Source: Pseudobdellovibrionaceae bacterium
Lineage (GTDB): Bacteria > Bdellovibrionota > Bdellovibrionia > Bdellovibrionales > UBA1609
NCBI GenBank assembly: GCA_947444305.1
Contig: CANEZP010000002.1
Location: 62,001-126,000, forward strand
Direction of reading: 5' to 3'
DNA length: 64,000 nucleotides
Within the stretch, counting starts at the first letter, position 1. Each line of letters begins with the position of its first letter. Shown here one piece after another: positions 16,231 through 23,971 of this stretch. Position numbers and translations under genes: made by a program. Below the pieces are notes generated by a model that saw only the letters and a program-made list of their open reading frames with translations, was not told the origin of the DNA and made no database searches.

Positions 16231-17856
16231 ATGATTAACGTCGCCAATATCACCAAGCACTACGGCAACAAAGTGCTCTATAAAAACGCGTCCTTTCAAT
16301 TAAATCCCGGCGAAAAAGCCGGTTTGGTCGGCCCCAACGGCGCCGGTAAAACCACGATCTTCCGGGTCATCACCGGTGAAGAAGGTTTGGACGAAGGTCA
16401 GATCGCGAAACCCGAACGCACCGTGATCGGTTATTTTTCGCAAAACATCGAAGAGATGTCGGGCCGCTCGGTTCTCGACGAAGTGAAAAGCGCCGCGGGT
16501 AAGTTGCCCGAGATTCAAAAAAAGTTGGCTACCTTCGAAGCGCAATTGGCCGAGCCGATGGACGACGATCTCATGATGAAAGTGCTCGAAGAATACGGCG
16601 AACTCCAGGCCGAGTTCGAGCGCCTCGGGGGGTACGATCTTGATGTCCGCGCGGCCGAAATCATCACGGGCCTGGGCATTCCGCCCGGTGATCATTTCCG
16701 TGATACCGGTACGTTCAGCGGTGGTTGGAAGATGCGGATCGCGCTGGCAAAAATTTTAATTTTAAATCCTGATGTTTTGCTGATGGATGAGCCGACCAAC
16801 CATTTGGACATCGAGTCGATCGTTTGGCTCGAGTCTTGGCTGATGAATTACAAAGGCGCTTTGCTCATGACGTCCCACGACCGGGATTTCATGAACCGGC
16901 TCGTTTCGCGCGTAATCGAAGTGGCGAACAAAACCATTACGGTCTACGGCGGCAATTATGATTTTTACGAACGCGAAAAAGAGATCCGCAAAGAGCAATT
17001 GATCGCGGCCGCGAAACGCCAAGACGATATGCTCGCCAAAGAAGAAGAATTCATCGCCCGCTTCGCCGCCCGCGCTTCGCACGCCGCGCAGGTGCAATCG
17101 CGCGTAAAGAAGTTAGATAAAATCGACCGCATCGAAATCCCCGCCGAGGAAAAGGCGATCAATTTTGAGTGGCCGGTTCCGCCCCGTGGCGGAGACGAAG
17201 TGGTCAAGCTCGACAATTTAACTAAAGTTTACCGGCGCGACGACGGCAGTGAAGTCAACGTATTCTCCGGCGCGAATGCCCTCGTGAAGCGTAACGATCG
17301 CGTGGCCGTCGTCGGCGTCAACGGGGCGGGGAAGTCGACTTTGCTCAAAGTGATTTGCGGTGAGACCGATGCCACCGCCGGCAAAGCCATCGTCGGCGCG
17401 AGCGTCGAGTACGGTTACTTCTCGCAAAACTCCTTGGACGTGCTCGATCCGCGCAACACCGTGCTTGAAGAAGTGCACTCGCGCATCCCGACGGCTTCGA
17501 TCGGGTACATACGCAGTCTCCTCGGCGCGTTTAAATTTTCGGGCGATGAGGCCGACAAAAAGATTTCGATTCTCTCCGGCGGCGAGAAAAGCCGCGTGGT
17601 CCTCGCGTGCATTCTTTCCAAGCCGGTCAACTTGTTGATCCTCGACGAGCCGACCAATCACTTGGACATCCAGTCGCGCGAAGTTTTGCTCGAAGCCGTC
17701 ATCGGTTTTCCGGGCACCGTCATGATCGTGTCCCACGATCGTCACTTCTTACGTAAGATGACGACCCGGGTGTTCCGCCTCGACAAGCACGAGCTCACGG
17801 TTTACGACGGCACCTGGGATTATTACCTCGAAAAGACCCACGCGCTGCCCGGTTAG
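16231..17856 (+). CDS. ABC-F family ATPase
   Basis: A 541-residue cytosolic protein with two ABC domains and no membrane segment. The Walker A motifs are GPNGAGKT and GVNGAGKS, the signatures FSGGWKMR and LSGGEKSR, and the Walker B motifs LLMDEPTNHLD and LILDEPTNHLD. The interdomain linker is short and charged. ABC-F proteins act on the ribosome. The layout resembles housekeeping Uup/YbiT/EttA types more than antibiotic-resistance types, which have long extended linkers, but the subfamily is uncertain. ATG 16231 begins just before MINVANITKHYG; the frame is open far upstream but without coding character. Confidence 0.92.
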   Translation: MINVANITKHYGNKVLYKNASFQLNPGEKAGLVGPNGAGKTTIFRVITGEEGLDEGQIAKPERTVIGYFSQNIEEMSGRSVLDEVKSAAGKLPEIQKKLATFEAQLAEPMDDDLMMKVLEEYGELQAEFERLGGYDLDVRAAEIITGLGIPPGDHFRDTGTFSGGWKMRIALAKILILNPDVLLMDEPTNHLDIESIVWLESWLMNYKGALLMTSHDRDFMNRLVSRVIEVANKTITVYGGNYDFYEREKEIRKEQLIAAAKRQDDMLAKEEEFIARFAARASHAAQVQSRVKKLDKIDRIEIPAEEKAINFEWPVPPRGGDEVVKLDNLTKVYRRDDGSEVNVFSGANALVKRNDRVAVVGVNGAGKSTLLKVICGETDATAGKAIVGASVEYGYFSQNSLDVLDPRNTVLEEVHSRIPTASIGYIRSLLGAFKFSGDEADKKISILSGGEKSRVVLACILSKPVNLLILDEPTNHLDIQSREVLLEAVIGFPGTVMIVSHDRHFLRKMTTRVFRLDKHELTVYDGTWDYYLEKTHALPG

Positions 17857-17979
17857 GTTGCCCGGAGCTCCGGCGGGACCACCCCCGGGGCCGCAATTTT
17901 GGGCTCCTCTATTTGAAATGCCTTCCGGGAGCGGTTTTATCGCTTCCTAGATGGCCTTGCCGTTGCATTTCTTAAGCTT

Positions 17980-18531
17980 ATGAAAAAACTCGGCATCCTA
18001 TTCGTTTTGATGTTCAGCACCTTAACCGTTTTTGCGGCCGAAGCTGAGCGTGGGAAAAACGAGGAAATCTGGCTGGACGAAGTCGATCTGTCTGACGGTA
18101 CCATCACCTACGCGCAGTTCCCGATTACCAAAGTGAGCGGCAACTCGCGCGGTCTGGTGAACGGTTCGTGCCGGCTCACTCTCCAAAAAATGTCCGGTAA
18201 ACTTGCGCTCACCGTGGCCTTCAATCATGAGGGTGGTCAAACCAGCGGGGCGATCGCCTCGATCTTAATGCCGACGGAGTCTTTGCCGCTTGGCCACAGG
18301 GTCGTCAGCGAAGATGAAACGGGAACGCGCAATCTCACTTACATTGACGGCGTGGCGATCCTTAACGATTCGGTCGACTTTGAGCGCTTAGGCAACATCA
18401 CTAACTTTAACATCACGACCGATCGCGAGCTTGAGACGATCCACAAGATCAAAGTCATTTTCTTTGAAGACGTGAAGAATCAAGGCCGCAACGAAACCGG
18501 CAGCGCCGAGTGCGCACCCGCCGGTTTCTAA
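17980..18531 (+). CDS. Secreted protein of unknown function
   Basis: A 183-residue exported protein with a signal peptide ending near TVFAAE. It is not recognised. The mature part is acidic and strand-rich with two cysteines (GSCRL and SAECAP) that could form a disulfide. It is followed by a convergent small secreted protein. Confidence 0.65.
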   Translation: MKKLGILFVLMFSTLTVFAAEAERGKNEEIWLDEVDLSDGTITYAQFPITKVSGNSRGLVNGSCRLTLQKMSGKLALTVAFNHEGGQTSGAIASILMPTESLPLGHRVVSEDETGTRNLTYIDGVAILNDSVDFERLGNITNFNITTDRELETIHKIKVIFFEDVKNQGRNETGSAECAPAGF

Positions 18532-18547
18532 ACGGAAAACCGGTTCG

Positions 18548-18958
18548 TTAATTAACTTGGGTTTTTACTTTGTACGTCGCCTTGCTCGTACAAACTTTCG
18601 AACCCACGTCGCCGCCGCAGCTCGCGCTGCCGCAGCCCATGCTCAAGATTTTATTTTCTTTGTTGTCGGTGCGAAATTCTTTTTTCCAGTCGTTACACGC
18701 TTTGGTCCACGCCGCTTTGGCTTCCTTATTGGTCGCGCCGCTGTCGCCCTCGACGTCGGCCGTGCCTTCCTGAATTTCCCATTTGTTTTCGTTTTTCGAA
18801 TCGGCTTTTTTACCTTTCGTGATCTCGATCGTCGTTGATTCGCTATTGTCGGGGCGAACGTCGCGGACGTCGACGGCTTGCGCATGGGCTAAGCCCACGT
18901 TCAGGGTCAGTGCCAGGCCTGCGAAGAACAACGTGAAAGCCGGAATACAACCGTTCAT
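18548..18958 (-). CDS. Small secreted cysteine-containing protein
   Basis: A 136-residue exported protein (signal peptide ending near AHAQ). The mature part is Lys/Glu/Asp-rich and then has clustered cysteines (MGCGSASCGG and SKVCTS plus one upstream), suggesting disulfides. No family is recognised. A strong ribosome binding site, AAGGAGG, precedes the ATG, so expression may be high. Confidence 0.68.
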   Translation of the reverse strand: MNGCIPAFTLFFAGLALTLNVGLAHAQAVDVRDVRPDNSESTTIEITKGKKADSKNENKWEIQEGTADVEGDSGATNKEAKAAWTKACNDWKKEFRTDNKENKILSMGCGSASCGGDVGSKVCTSKATYKVKTQVN

Positions 18959-19050
18959 AACTAAACCTCCTTGGGGTTAGCAAATAATATGGCCGGGGGC
19001 TGACGGATTCTCAAGCGTTAAACGCCCGTCTTTGTTATACCGTTCGGCTG

Positions 19051-20115
19051 ATGAAGGAATTCCGCAAAAACACGAAGGGTAGGGGTAGTGCCGGCAACAC
19101 GCTCAACCGCTTCGACAAAACACACACCGTCGCCGAACCGTACGAAGGCGAAGAATTCGCGGAAGAGCGACCGCTTCTACGCACGGAATTCCTTCGTGAT
19201 AGCTCGCGCTCGATCGTCAGCGAAAACAGTAGTCCCGACATTCCCTTTCGCTATTCGGTCAATGCCTACCGCGGTTGTGAACACGGCTGCGCTTATTGCT
19301 ACGCACGCCCTACGCACGAATATCTTGGGCACTCCGCCGGTCTTGATTTTGAATCTAAGATTTACGTTAAAGAAGAAGCTCCGCGGCTGCTGCGCGAGAA
19401 ACTCATGTCCCGCTCGTGGCAAGGCGAGTTGATCACCTTTAGCGGCAATACCGACTGCTACCAACCCATCGAACGGCAGATGAAACTCACCCGTCAGTGT
19501 TTGGAAGTGATGGTGCAGTTTAAAAATGCCTTCAGCATGATCACGAAGAACGCGCTCATCACCCGCGATATCGATTTGATTTCACAAAACGCGAAACTCG
19601 GTGCGGCCCTTTGCTTAATTTCGATCACCACTTTAGACGATGAGCTTTGCTCGGCTTTAGAACCGCGCACGTCGAGACCCGCGGCTCGCTTGCGTGCGAT
19701 CCGCCAGCTCACGGAAGCCGGGATCCCCGTCGGCGTGAACGTCGCGCCCTGCATCCCGGGGCTCACCGATCATGAGATGCCCGCGATATTAAAGGCCGCG
19801 GCCGAGGCCGGCGCAACCATGGCGAATTTCACGCCGATCCGCCTGCCGCTCGCGGTGACGCCACTGTTCACCGCGTGGCTAGAGCAGCACCGCCCCCTGC
19901 GTAAAGAAAAGGTTCTAGAAAATATACGCAATATCCGCGACGGCAAACTCAACAACGCCGAGTTCGGTTCCCGTATGCGCGGCACGGGCGCCATCGCCGA
20001 AAACATGCGCCAGATGTTCCGCATCACGACCAAAAAACTCGGCCTCAACGAACGAAAATTCTCTTTGGACACCGGCCACTTCTGCCGCCCGGGCGACCAA
20101 CTCAGTTTTTTCTGA
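19051..20115 (+). CDS. PA0069-family radical SAM protein
   Basis: A 354-residue radical SAM enzyme. The 4Fe-4S cluster motif is CEHGCAYC within YRGCEHGCAYCYARPTH, the signature of the PA0069/Rv2578c family related to spore photoproduct lyase. SGNTDCYQP and the TIM-barrel segment VNVAPCIPGLTD follow. The reaction is unknown for the family. The gene stands alone, and its stop codon abuts the first copy of a GC-rich tandem repeat. Confidence 0.88.
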   Translation: MKEFRKNTKGRGSAGNTLNRFDKTHTVAEPYEGEEFAEERPLLRTEFLRDSSRSIVSENSSPDIPFRYSVNAYRGCEHGCAYCYARPTHEYLGHSAGLDFESKIYVKEEAPRLLREKLMSRSWQGELITFSGNTDCYQPIERQMKLTRQCLEVMVQFKNAFSMITKNALITRDIDLISQNAKLGAALCLISITTLDDELCSALEPRTSRPAARLRAIRQLTEAGIPVGVNVAPCIPGLTDHEMPAILKAAAEAGATMANFTPIRLPLAVTPLFTAWLEQHRPLRKEKVLENIRNIRDGKLNNAEFGSRMRGTGAIAENMRQMFRITTKKLGLNERKFSLDTGHFCRPGDQLSFF

Positions 20116-20174
20116 AGGCGCCCCCCACTGCTGGAGGCGCCCCCCACTCCCAGAAGCGCCCCCCACTCCGAAGA
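20114..20174 (+). repeat. GC-rich 19-base tandem repeat, three units
   Basis: Three tandem units start at 20118, 20137 and 20156 with an exact 19-base period. Each begins GCGCCCCCCACT, and the last seven bases vary. The array begins at the stop codon of the radical SAM gene. An inverted related copy lies at 48161-48217, so this is a dispersed element. Confidence 0.85.
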
Positions 20175-20219
20175 ATTCGATGGCTTCGGAAACTTGCTTT
20201 GCTGCCAGATTTGGATAAA

Positions 20220-20231
20220 AGTGGCGCCACT
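20220..20231. promoter_or_regulatory. 12-base palindrome abutting a start codon
   Basis: AGTGGCGCCACT is a perfect palindrome ending at the base before the nuclease ATG, where a Shine-Dalgarno sequence would be expected. It could be an operator or a translation-controlling hairpin. No other start signal is visible. Confidence 0.35.
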
Positions 20232-21218
20232 ATGAAATACGCTATTCACTTGAGTTTAGTTTTCGCGGCCATGACTTCTTCACTCGCGCCCGTACCGGCC
20301 TTTGCCTGGGGGAAGCGGGGACATCAGGCGGTGTGCGAGACGGCGGCGCTGCTCGTGTCGACCGAGCCGAACGCCGCCTTCATGCGGAGCCGGGCCTTTG
20401 ACTTCGGCTATTATTGTAACGTGCCCGATTTTATCTGGAAGCGCGAAAAGACCTACGGTTTCGAACGCCCGCAGCACTTCATGGACATGGAGATTTTCGA
20501 AGCCGCGCTAAAGAAAAAACCCGAAGTAAAAAATCCCTACGAGCTGAGCCGTAAAGATTTTGAAACGCAATTTCCCGAAGTGAGCGAGAACGCGGGCCGG
20601 GCTTTTTGGCGCATGCGGGAATTGAACGACCAGTTGACGCCGATTACCGAACAGCTCCGCGCGCTGCCCGACGACAAAGTGAAAGAGAAACAAGCGCTGC
20701 AAGAAAAGTGGCTCGTCCTGATGGGCGTGATGGGGCATTACATCGGCGACCTCTCGCAACCGCTCCACGTCACCGAGAATCACGACGGCCAGATGACCGG
20801 TCAAAAAGGCATTCATTCTTTCTTCGAGGACGACGCGGTCGACGAGCTGTTTCCTAAGTTTCGTTTAGACGTACAGAACGAAGCGAACAAGCGGTGGCCG
20901 AAGTTCCACAAAGAAAACGAGCACAAATCATTGGCGGAGCTTATGCTGCAGCTTTCGGCGATTTCGTTCAAGGACATCAAGCCGATGCTCGACCTGGACA
21001 AAAAAACGAAACGTGATCCGGGTTTGAAGACCGCCGCGAAATACCAAAAGATGATCACGAAGAACTTAGTGGATGGTTCGTTAGTGCTAGCCGAAATCTA
21101 CCGGCGTCAGCTCGGCTTCAAATTCGACAACAGCCGTTTCTATTTTTTCGCGGGTGAGCCCGAGTACATCATGCCCGCGCCGGGGGCGCCCAAGCCGGCG
21201 GCTACGCCGAAAAACTAA
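20232..21218 (+). CDS. S1/P1-type nuclease, secreted
   Basis: A 328-residue exported zinc nuclease. After signal cleavage the mature protein would start at Trp (AWGKRGHQ), which in S1/P1 nucleases is itself a zinc ligand. HYIGDLSQPLHVTENHDG and GIHSFFEDDAVDE supply the conserved His/Asp ligands for the three-zinc site. Family role: cleavage of single-stranded DNA or RNA to 5'-nucleotides, here probably in the periplasm or outside the cell. In a predatory relative this could serve prey nucleic acid breakdown (inference). Confidence 0.87.
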   Translation: MKYAIHLSLVFAAMTSSLAPVPAFAWGKRGHQAVCETAALLVSTEPNAAFMRSRAFDFGYYCNVPDFIWKREKTYGFERPQHFMDMEIFEAALKKKPEVKNPYELSRKDFETQFPEVSENAGRAFWRMRELNDQLTPITEQLRALPDDKVKEKQALQEKWLVLMGVMGHYIGDLSQPLHVTENHDGQMTGQKGIHSFFEDDAVDELFPKFRLDVQNEANKRWPKFHKENEHKSLAELMLQLSAISFKDIKPMLDLDKKTKRDPGLKTAAKYQKMITKNLVDGSLVLAEIYRRQLGFKFDNSRFYFFAGEPEYIMPAPGAPKPAATPKN

Positions 21219-21230
21219 CGGGGAGAGATC

Positions 21231-22388
21231 ATGCCGATACATAAAAAGCTAATGCTCCTCGGTTCGGGGGAGCTGGGCAAAGAGTTTACCATTTCAGCCC
21301 AGCGTCTCGGTCTTGAAGTCATCGCCGTCGACCGCTACGCCGGCGCGCCCGCGATGCAAGTGGCCGATGCGTTCGAAATGATCGATATGCTCAACGGCGA
21401 CGATCTCGAACGCATCGTCGCGAAACATCAACCCGACATCATCGTGCCGGAAATCGAAGCGATCCGAACCGAAAAGTTGTTAGAGTTCGAGAAGCGTGGC
21501 ATGCAAGTCACGCCCTCGGCGCAAGCGGCGCACCTTACGATGAATCGCGACGCGATCCGCGACGTGGCCGCGACGAAGCTTAAATTAAAAACCGCGAAAT
21601 TTGCGTACGCGGGGTCGGAAGCCGAACTTGTCGAAGCGAGTGAGAAGATCGGATTTCCGAACGTGGTTAAGCCGGTCATGTCCTCGAGCGGGAAAGGGCA
21701 GTCGGTCGTGAAAGATAAAAAGGACGTAGCCGCCGCTTGGGCCTTTGCCGTCAAAGGCATGCGCGGGGATAAAGCTAAAGTGATCGTCGAGCAATTTATC
21801 CCGTTCGATTTCGAAATCACCCTGCTAACGATCAAACAGAAGAAAGGCCCGACGCTTTTTGTGCAGCCGATCGGGCACCGGCAAGAACGTGGCGATTACC
21901 AAGAATCATGGCTCCCCGCAAAGATGAAGAAGTCGGCGCTTCTTAAAGCGCAGAAGATGGCGAAGAAAGTGACCGATCATTTAGGCGGAGCCGGATTGTT
22001 CGGCGTTGAATTTTTCGTCGCGGGCAAGGAAGTTTATTTTTCCGAATTGTCGCCGCGGCCGCACGACACCGGTTTGGTCACGTTGGTTTCGCAGGATTTA
22101 TCGCAATTCGATTTGCATTTACGCGCGGTGCTAGGAGTACCGGTACCGGCCATCCAGTACTGGGGCCCTTCGGCTTCCGCGGTGATTTTGGCCGGGCACG
22201 ACGCCGAAGAATTTAAAATTACCGGCGTGAAAAAAGCGCTGGCCGAAAAGGGCGCAGAGGTTCGTTTGTTCGGGAAGCCCGCGGCCCGAAAATACCGGCG
22301 GATGGGCGTTGCGCTGGCCAGGGGCAAATCCACCGATGAAGCCCGCAAAAAGGCGAGCCGTGCCGCTAAAAAAATAAAGATTATCTAG
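21231..22388 (+). CDS. purT: Formate-dependent GAR transformylase PurT
   Basis: A 385-residue ATP-grasp enzyme converting glycinamide ribonucleotide, formate and ATP to formyl-GAR in purine synthesis. [68 protein letters not shown] and [14 protein letters not shown] match E. coli PurT throughout. The ATG follows GGGGAGAG. The gene is 12 bases after the nuclease gene, perhaps on the same transcript. Confidence 0.96.
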   Translation: MPIHKKLMLLGSGELGKEFTISAQRLGLEVIAVDRYAGAPAMQVADAFEMIDMLNGDDLERIVAKHQPDIIVPEIEAIRTEKLLEFEKRGMQVTPSAQAAHLTMNRDAIRDVAATKLKLKTAKFAYAGSEAELVEASEKIGFPNVVKPVMSSSGKGQSVVKDKKDVAAAWAFAVKGMRGDKAKVIVEQFIPFDFEITLLTIKQKKGPTLFVQPIGHRQERGDYQESWLPAKMKKSALLKAQKMAKKVTDHLGGAGLFGVEFFVAGKEVYFSELSPRPHDTGLVTLVSQDLSQFDLHLRAVLGVPVPAIQYWGPSASAVILAGHDAEEFKITGVKKALAEKGAEVRLFGKPAARKYRRMGVALARGKSTDEARKKASRAAKKIKII

Positions 22389-22403
22389 CGGTGTTCACCG
22401 CGT

Positions 22404-22772
22404 TTATTGCGTGTCGGCACCTTCGCGCTTGAGGTCGTGAAGACCGCCGGCGTTCACGGCTTTAAAGCCGAGCTTGGCAAGTTCGGTCACGACTTCTTCC
22501 GAGCGGCGGCCGCTGCGGCAGTACACGTAAATTTGTTTATCTTTTTGCAACGAAGCGGTGAACTTTTGCCACTCGGGCGTGCCTAGTCTCGAGCGTGGGA
22601 AGACCAAAGCTCCTTTAACCCGGCCTTGCGCGACTTCTTCGTTTTCACGAACATCGATCAAGACCGCTTCGCCTTCGTTAAACTGCGCGACGGCTTTCTT
22701 CGCGGATCCTTGATCTACGGCGGCGAACACGCAAAGTGAAAACAACCAGCCCACTAATAGTAAACGCATCAT
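22404..22772 (-). CDS. Periplasmic rhodanese-like protein
   Basis: A 122-residue single rhodanese domain behind a signal peptide (ending near VFAAVD). The active-site loop CRSGRRS has its Cys at residue 85. Family role: sulfur transfer or persulfide handling. Position and export suggest a periplasmic location, but the substrate is unknown. Confidence 0.85.
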   Translation of the reverse strand: MMRLLLVGWLFSLCVFAAVDQGSAKKAVAQFNEGEAVLIDVRENEEVAQGRVKGALVFPRSRLGTPEWQKFTASLQKDKQIYVYCRSGRRSEEVVTELAKLGFKAVNAGGLHDLKREGADTQ

Positions 22773-22801
22773 GACGAACCCCCAGCCTTGGGGTTAGCGC
22801 G

Positions 22802-23443
22802 TCAACGGAACGGGGGCAACTGGTAAATCTGATCGGCTAAGAATTCGCCGGCCGCATCGGCCAGGTGCAGCCCGTCGGGGAGTAAATCACGGAAGGTGAG
22901 GCGCTTCCCTTTCACTTCGAGGTAGCGGTCTTGCATCACTTTTCGGTGCAGATCGTCGAGTTTGAGCACGAAGCAATTCTTCTTAGCGACGCAACGTTCG
23001 CGAATCTCTTTGTTGAGCGCCGTGCGGCTGGCCTGGCGTGGGCCCAGCAAGGAAGGAATATCGCCGACGATCAGCGGAATTTTTCGTGCACCCGCCAACC
23101 GGATCAGACGATCGAGCGCTTGAACGCTAGGTTTGGTGTCGGGGTAAACCGAATCCCAAAACAGAAAATCCATCGCCAGAATGATCGATCTATCTTTGAC
23201 CAAATCGGGCGTTAGATTTTCGGCTTGCGCGCGGCCGGCCGAACCGGGGGTGGCGATGTTCACGATATTTTCTTTTGTGGTGTAGCGAAGGGCGAGGCGG
23301 TCACCGGGGCCGAGCGTGCCGTAACCCGCACTCACGCTGGCGCCGACGATCAACGGCTTTTTTAACAGTTCATGCGCGGCGCTGACGACCGGAGTGGCAA
23401 CTAATGTCATGCAGAGGATTCCCCGTAACCAATTGAAGAGCAT
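22802..23443 (-). CDS. SGNH-hydrolase-like exported protein
   Basis: A 213-residue protein with an N-terminal signal peptide (MLFNWLRGILCMTL to VVSA). The block I segment VGASVSAGYGTLGPGD and the C-terminal DGLHLADAAGEFLAD resemble SGNH/GDSL esterase blocks I and V, with GAS in place of GDS. It is probably an extracytoplasmic esterase or an inactive relative. ATG 23443 was chosen because it begins the signal peptide; the region upstream belongs to the BlaI control region. Confidence 0.7.
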   Translation of the reverse strand: MLFNWLRGILCMTLVATPVVSAAHELLKKPLIVGASVSAGYGTLGPGDRLALRYTTKENIVNIATPGSAGRAQAENLTPDLVKDRSIILAMDFLFWDSVYPDTKPSVQALDRLIRLAGARKIPLIVGDIPSLLGPRQASRTALNKEIRERCVAKKNCFVLKLDDLHRKVMQDRYLEVKGKRLTFRDLLPDGLHLADAAGEFLADQIYQLPPFR

Positions 23444-23514
23444 GCCGTAATATAAGTCGGCCCGGAATTTCTGTCGACGTCGGCGCAGGCCCGCGTACCG
23501 TCGCAGGTCTAGTT

Positions 23515-23532
23515 CAACTAACTTCTTAGTTG
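23515..23532. promoter_or_regulatory. BlaI-type operator 1
   Basis: CAACTAACTTCTTAGTTG has perfect 7-base arms around a 4-base centre and is one of two near-identical palindromes ahead of the blaI-like gene. The centre-to-centre distance to the second copy is 22 bases, two helical turns. Confidence 0.75.
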
Positions 23533-23536
23533 CTAT

Positions 23537-23554
23537 CAACTAAAAGCTTAGTTA
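23537..23554. promoter_or_regulatory. BlaI-type operator 2
   Basis: CAACTAAAAGCTTAGTTA shares the AACTAA-N4-TTAGTT arms with operator 1. Two phased operators just upstream of the repressor gene are typical of autoregulated BlaI/MecI operons. Confidence 0.75.
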
Positions 23555-23578
23555 CGGTAAATCCAACGGAGGACATTT

Positions 23579-23971
23579 ATGAAAAAGAACAAGCTACCCG
23601 AGAAACTACTCACCGACGTTGAACTCGAATTCATGACGGTCATCTGGAAACTGGGCGAGGCGACGGTCAACGACGTCCTCGAGAATCTGCACGGCGATCG
23701 CAAAGTCGCTTACACCTCCGTTTCAACGATCCTGCGGATCCTCGAGCAGAAGCGGGTGCTCGGCACGCGCAAAGAAGGGCGGGGGCACGTTTACCTTCCG
23801 CTCCTCAATAAACAAGATTACGAATCGCGAACGCTACAACATGTCGTCGATAAAGTTTTTGACGGCACGCCCGTCGCGCTCGTGCGCCAATTGCTCGGCT
23901 CGGTAAAAATGAAACCGGAAGAACTAAGTGAGCTCAAAACCTTGCTCAAACAATTGGAAAAGAACAAATGA
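23579..23971 (+). CDS. blaI: BlaI/MecI-family repressor
   Basis: A 130-residue winged-helix repressor. TDVELEFMTVIWKLGEATVNDV, AYTSVSTILRILEQKRVL and the coiled C-terminal dimerisation region match the penicillinase-repressor family. Known mechanism: the repressor is cleaved or inactivated when a BlaR1-type sensor is triggered. The ATG follows GGAGGAC and its stop overlaps the sensor gene by 4 bases. The gene symbol is by family only; no beta-lactamase lies next to it, so its targets may be cell-wall genes. Confidence 0.88.
   Translation: MKKNKLPEKLLTDVELEFMTVIWKLGEATVNDVLENLHGDRKVAYTSVSTILRILEQKRVLGTRKEGRGHVYLPLLNKQDYESRTLQHVVDKVFDGTPVALVRQLLGSVKMKPEELSELKTLLKQLEKNK

Noticed and set aside
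20114-20174. CRISPR array
   Set aside because: Three short 19-base units without spacers of proper length and no cas genes nearby; it is a simple tandem repeat.
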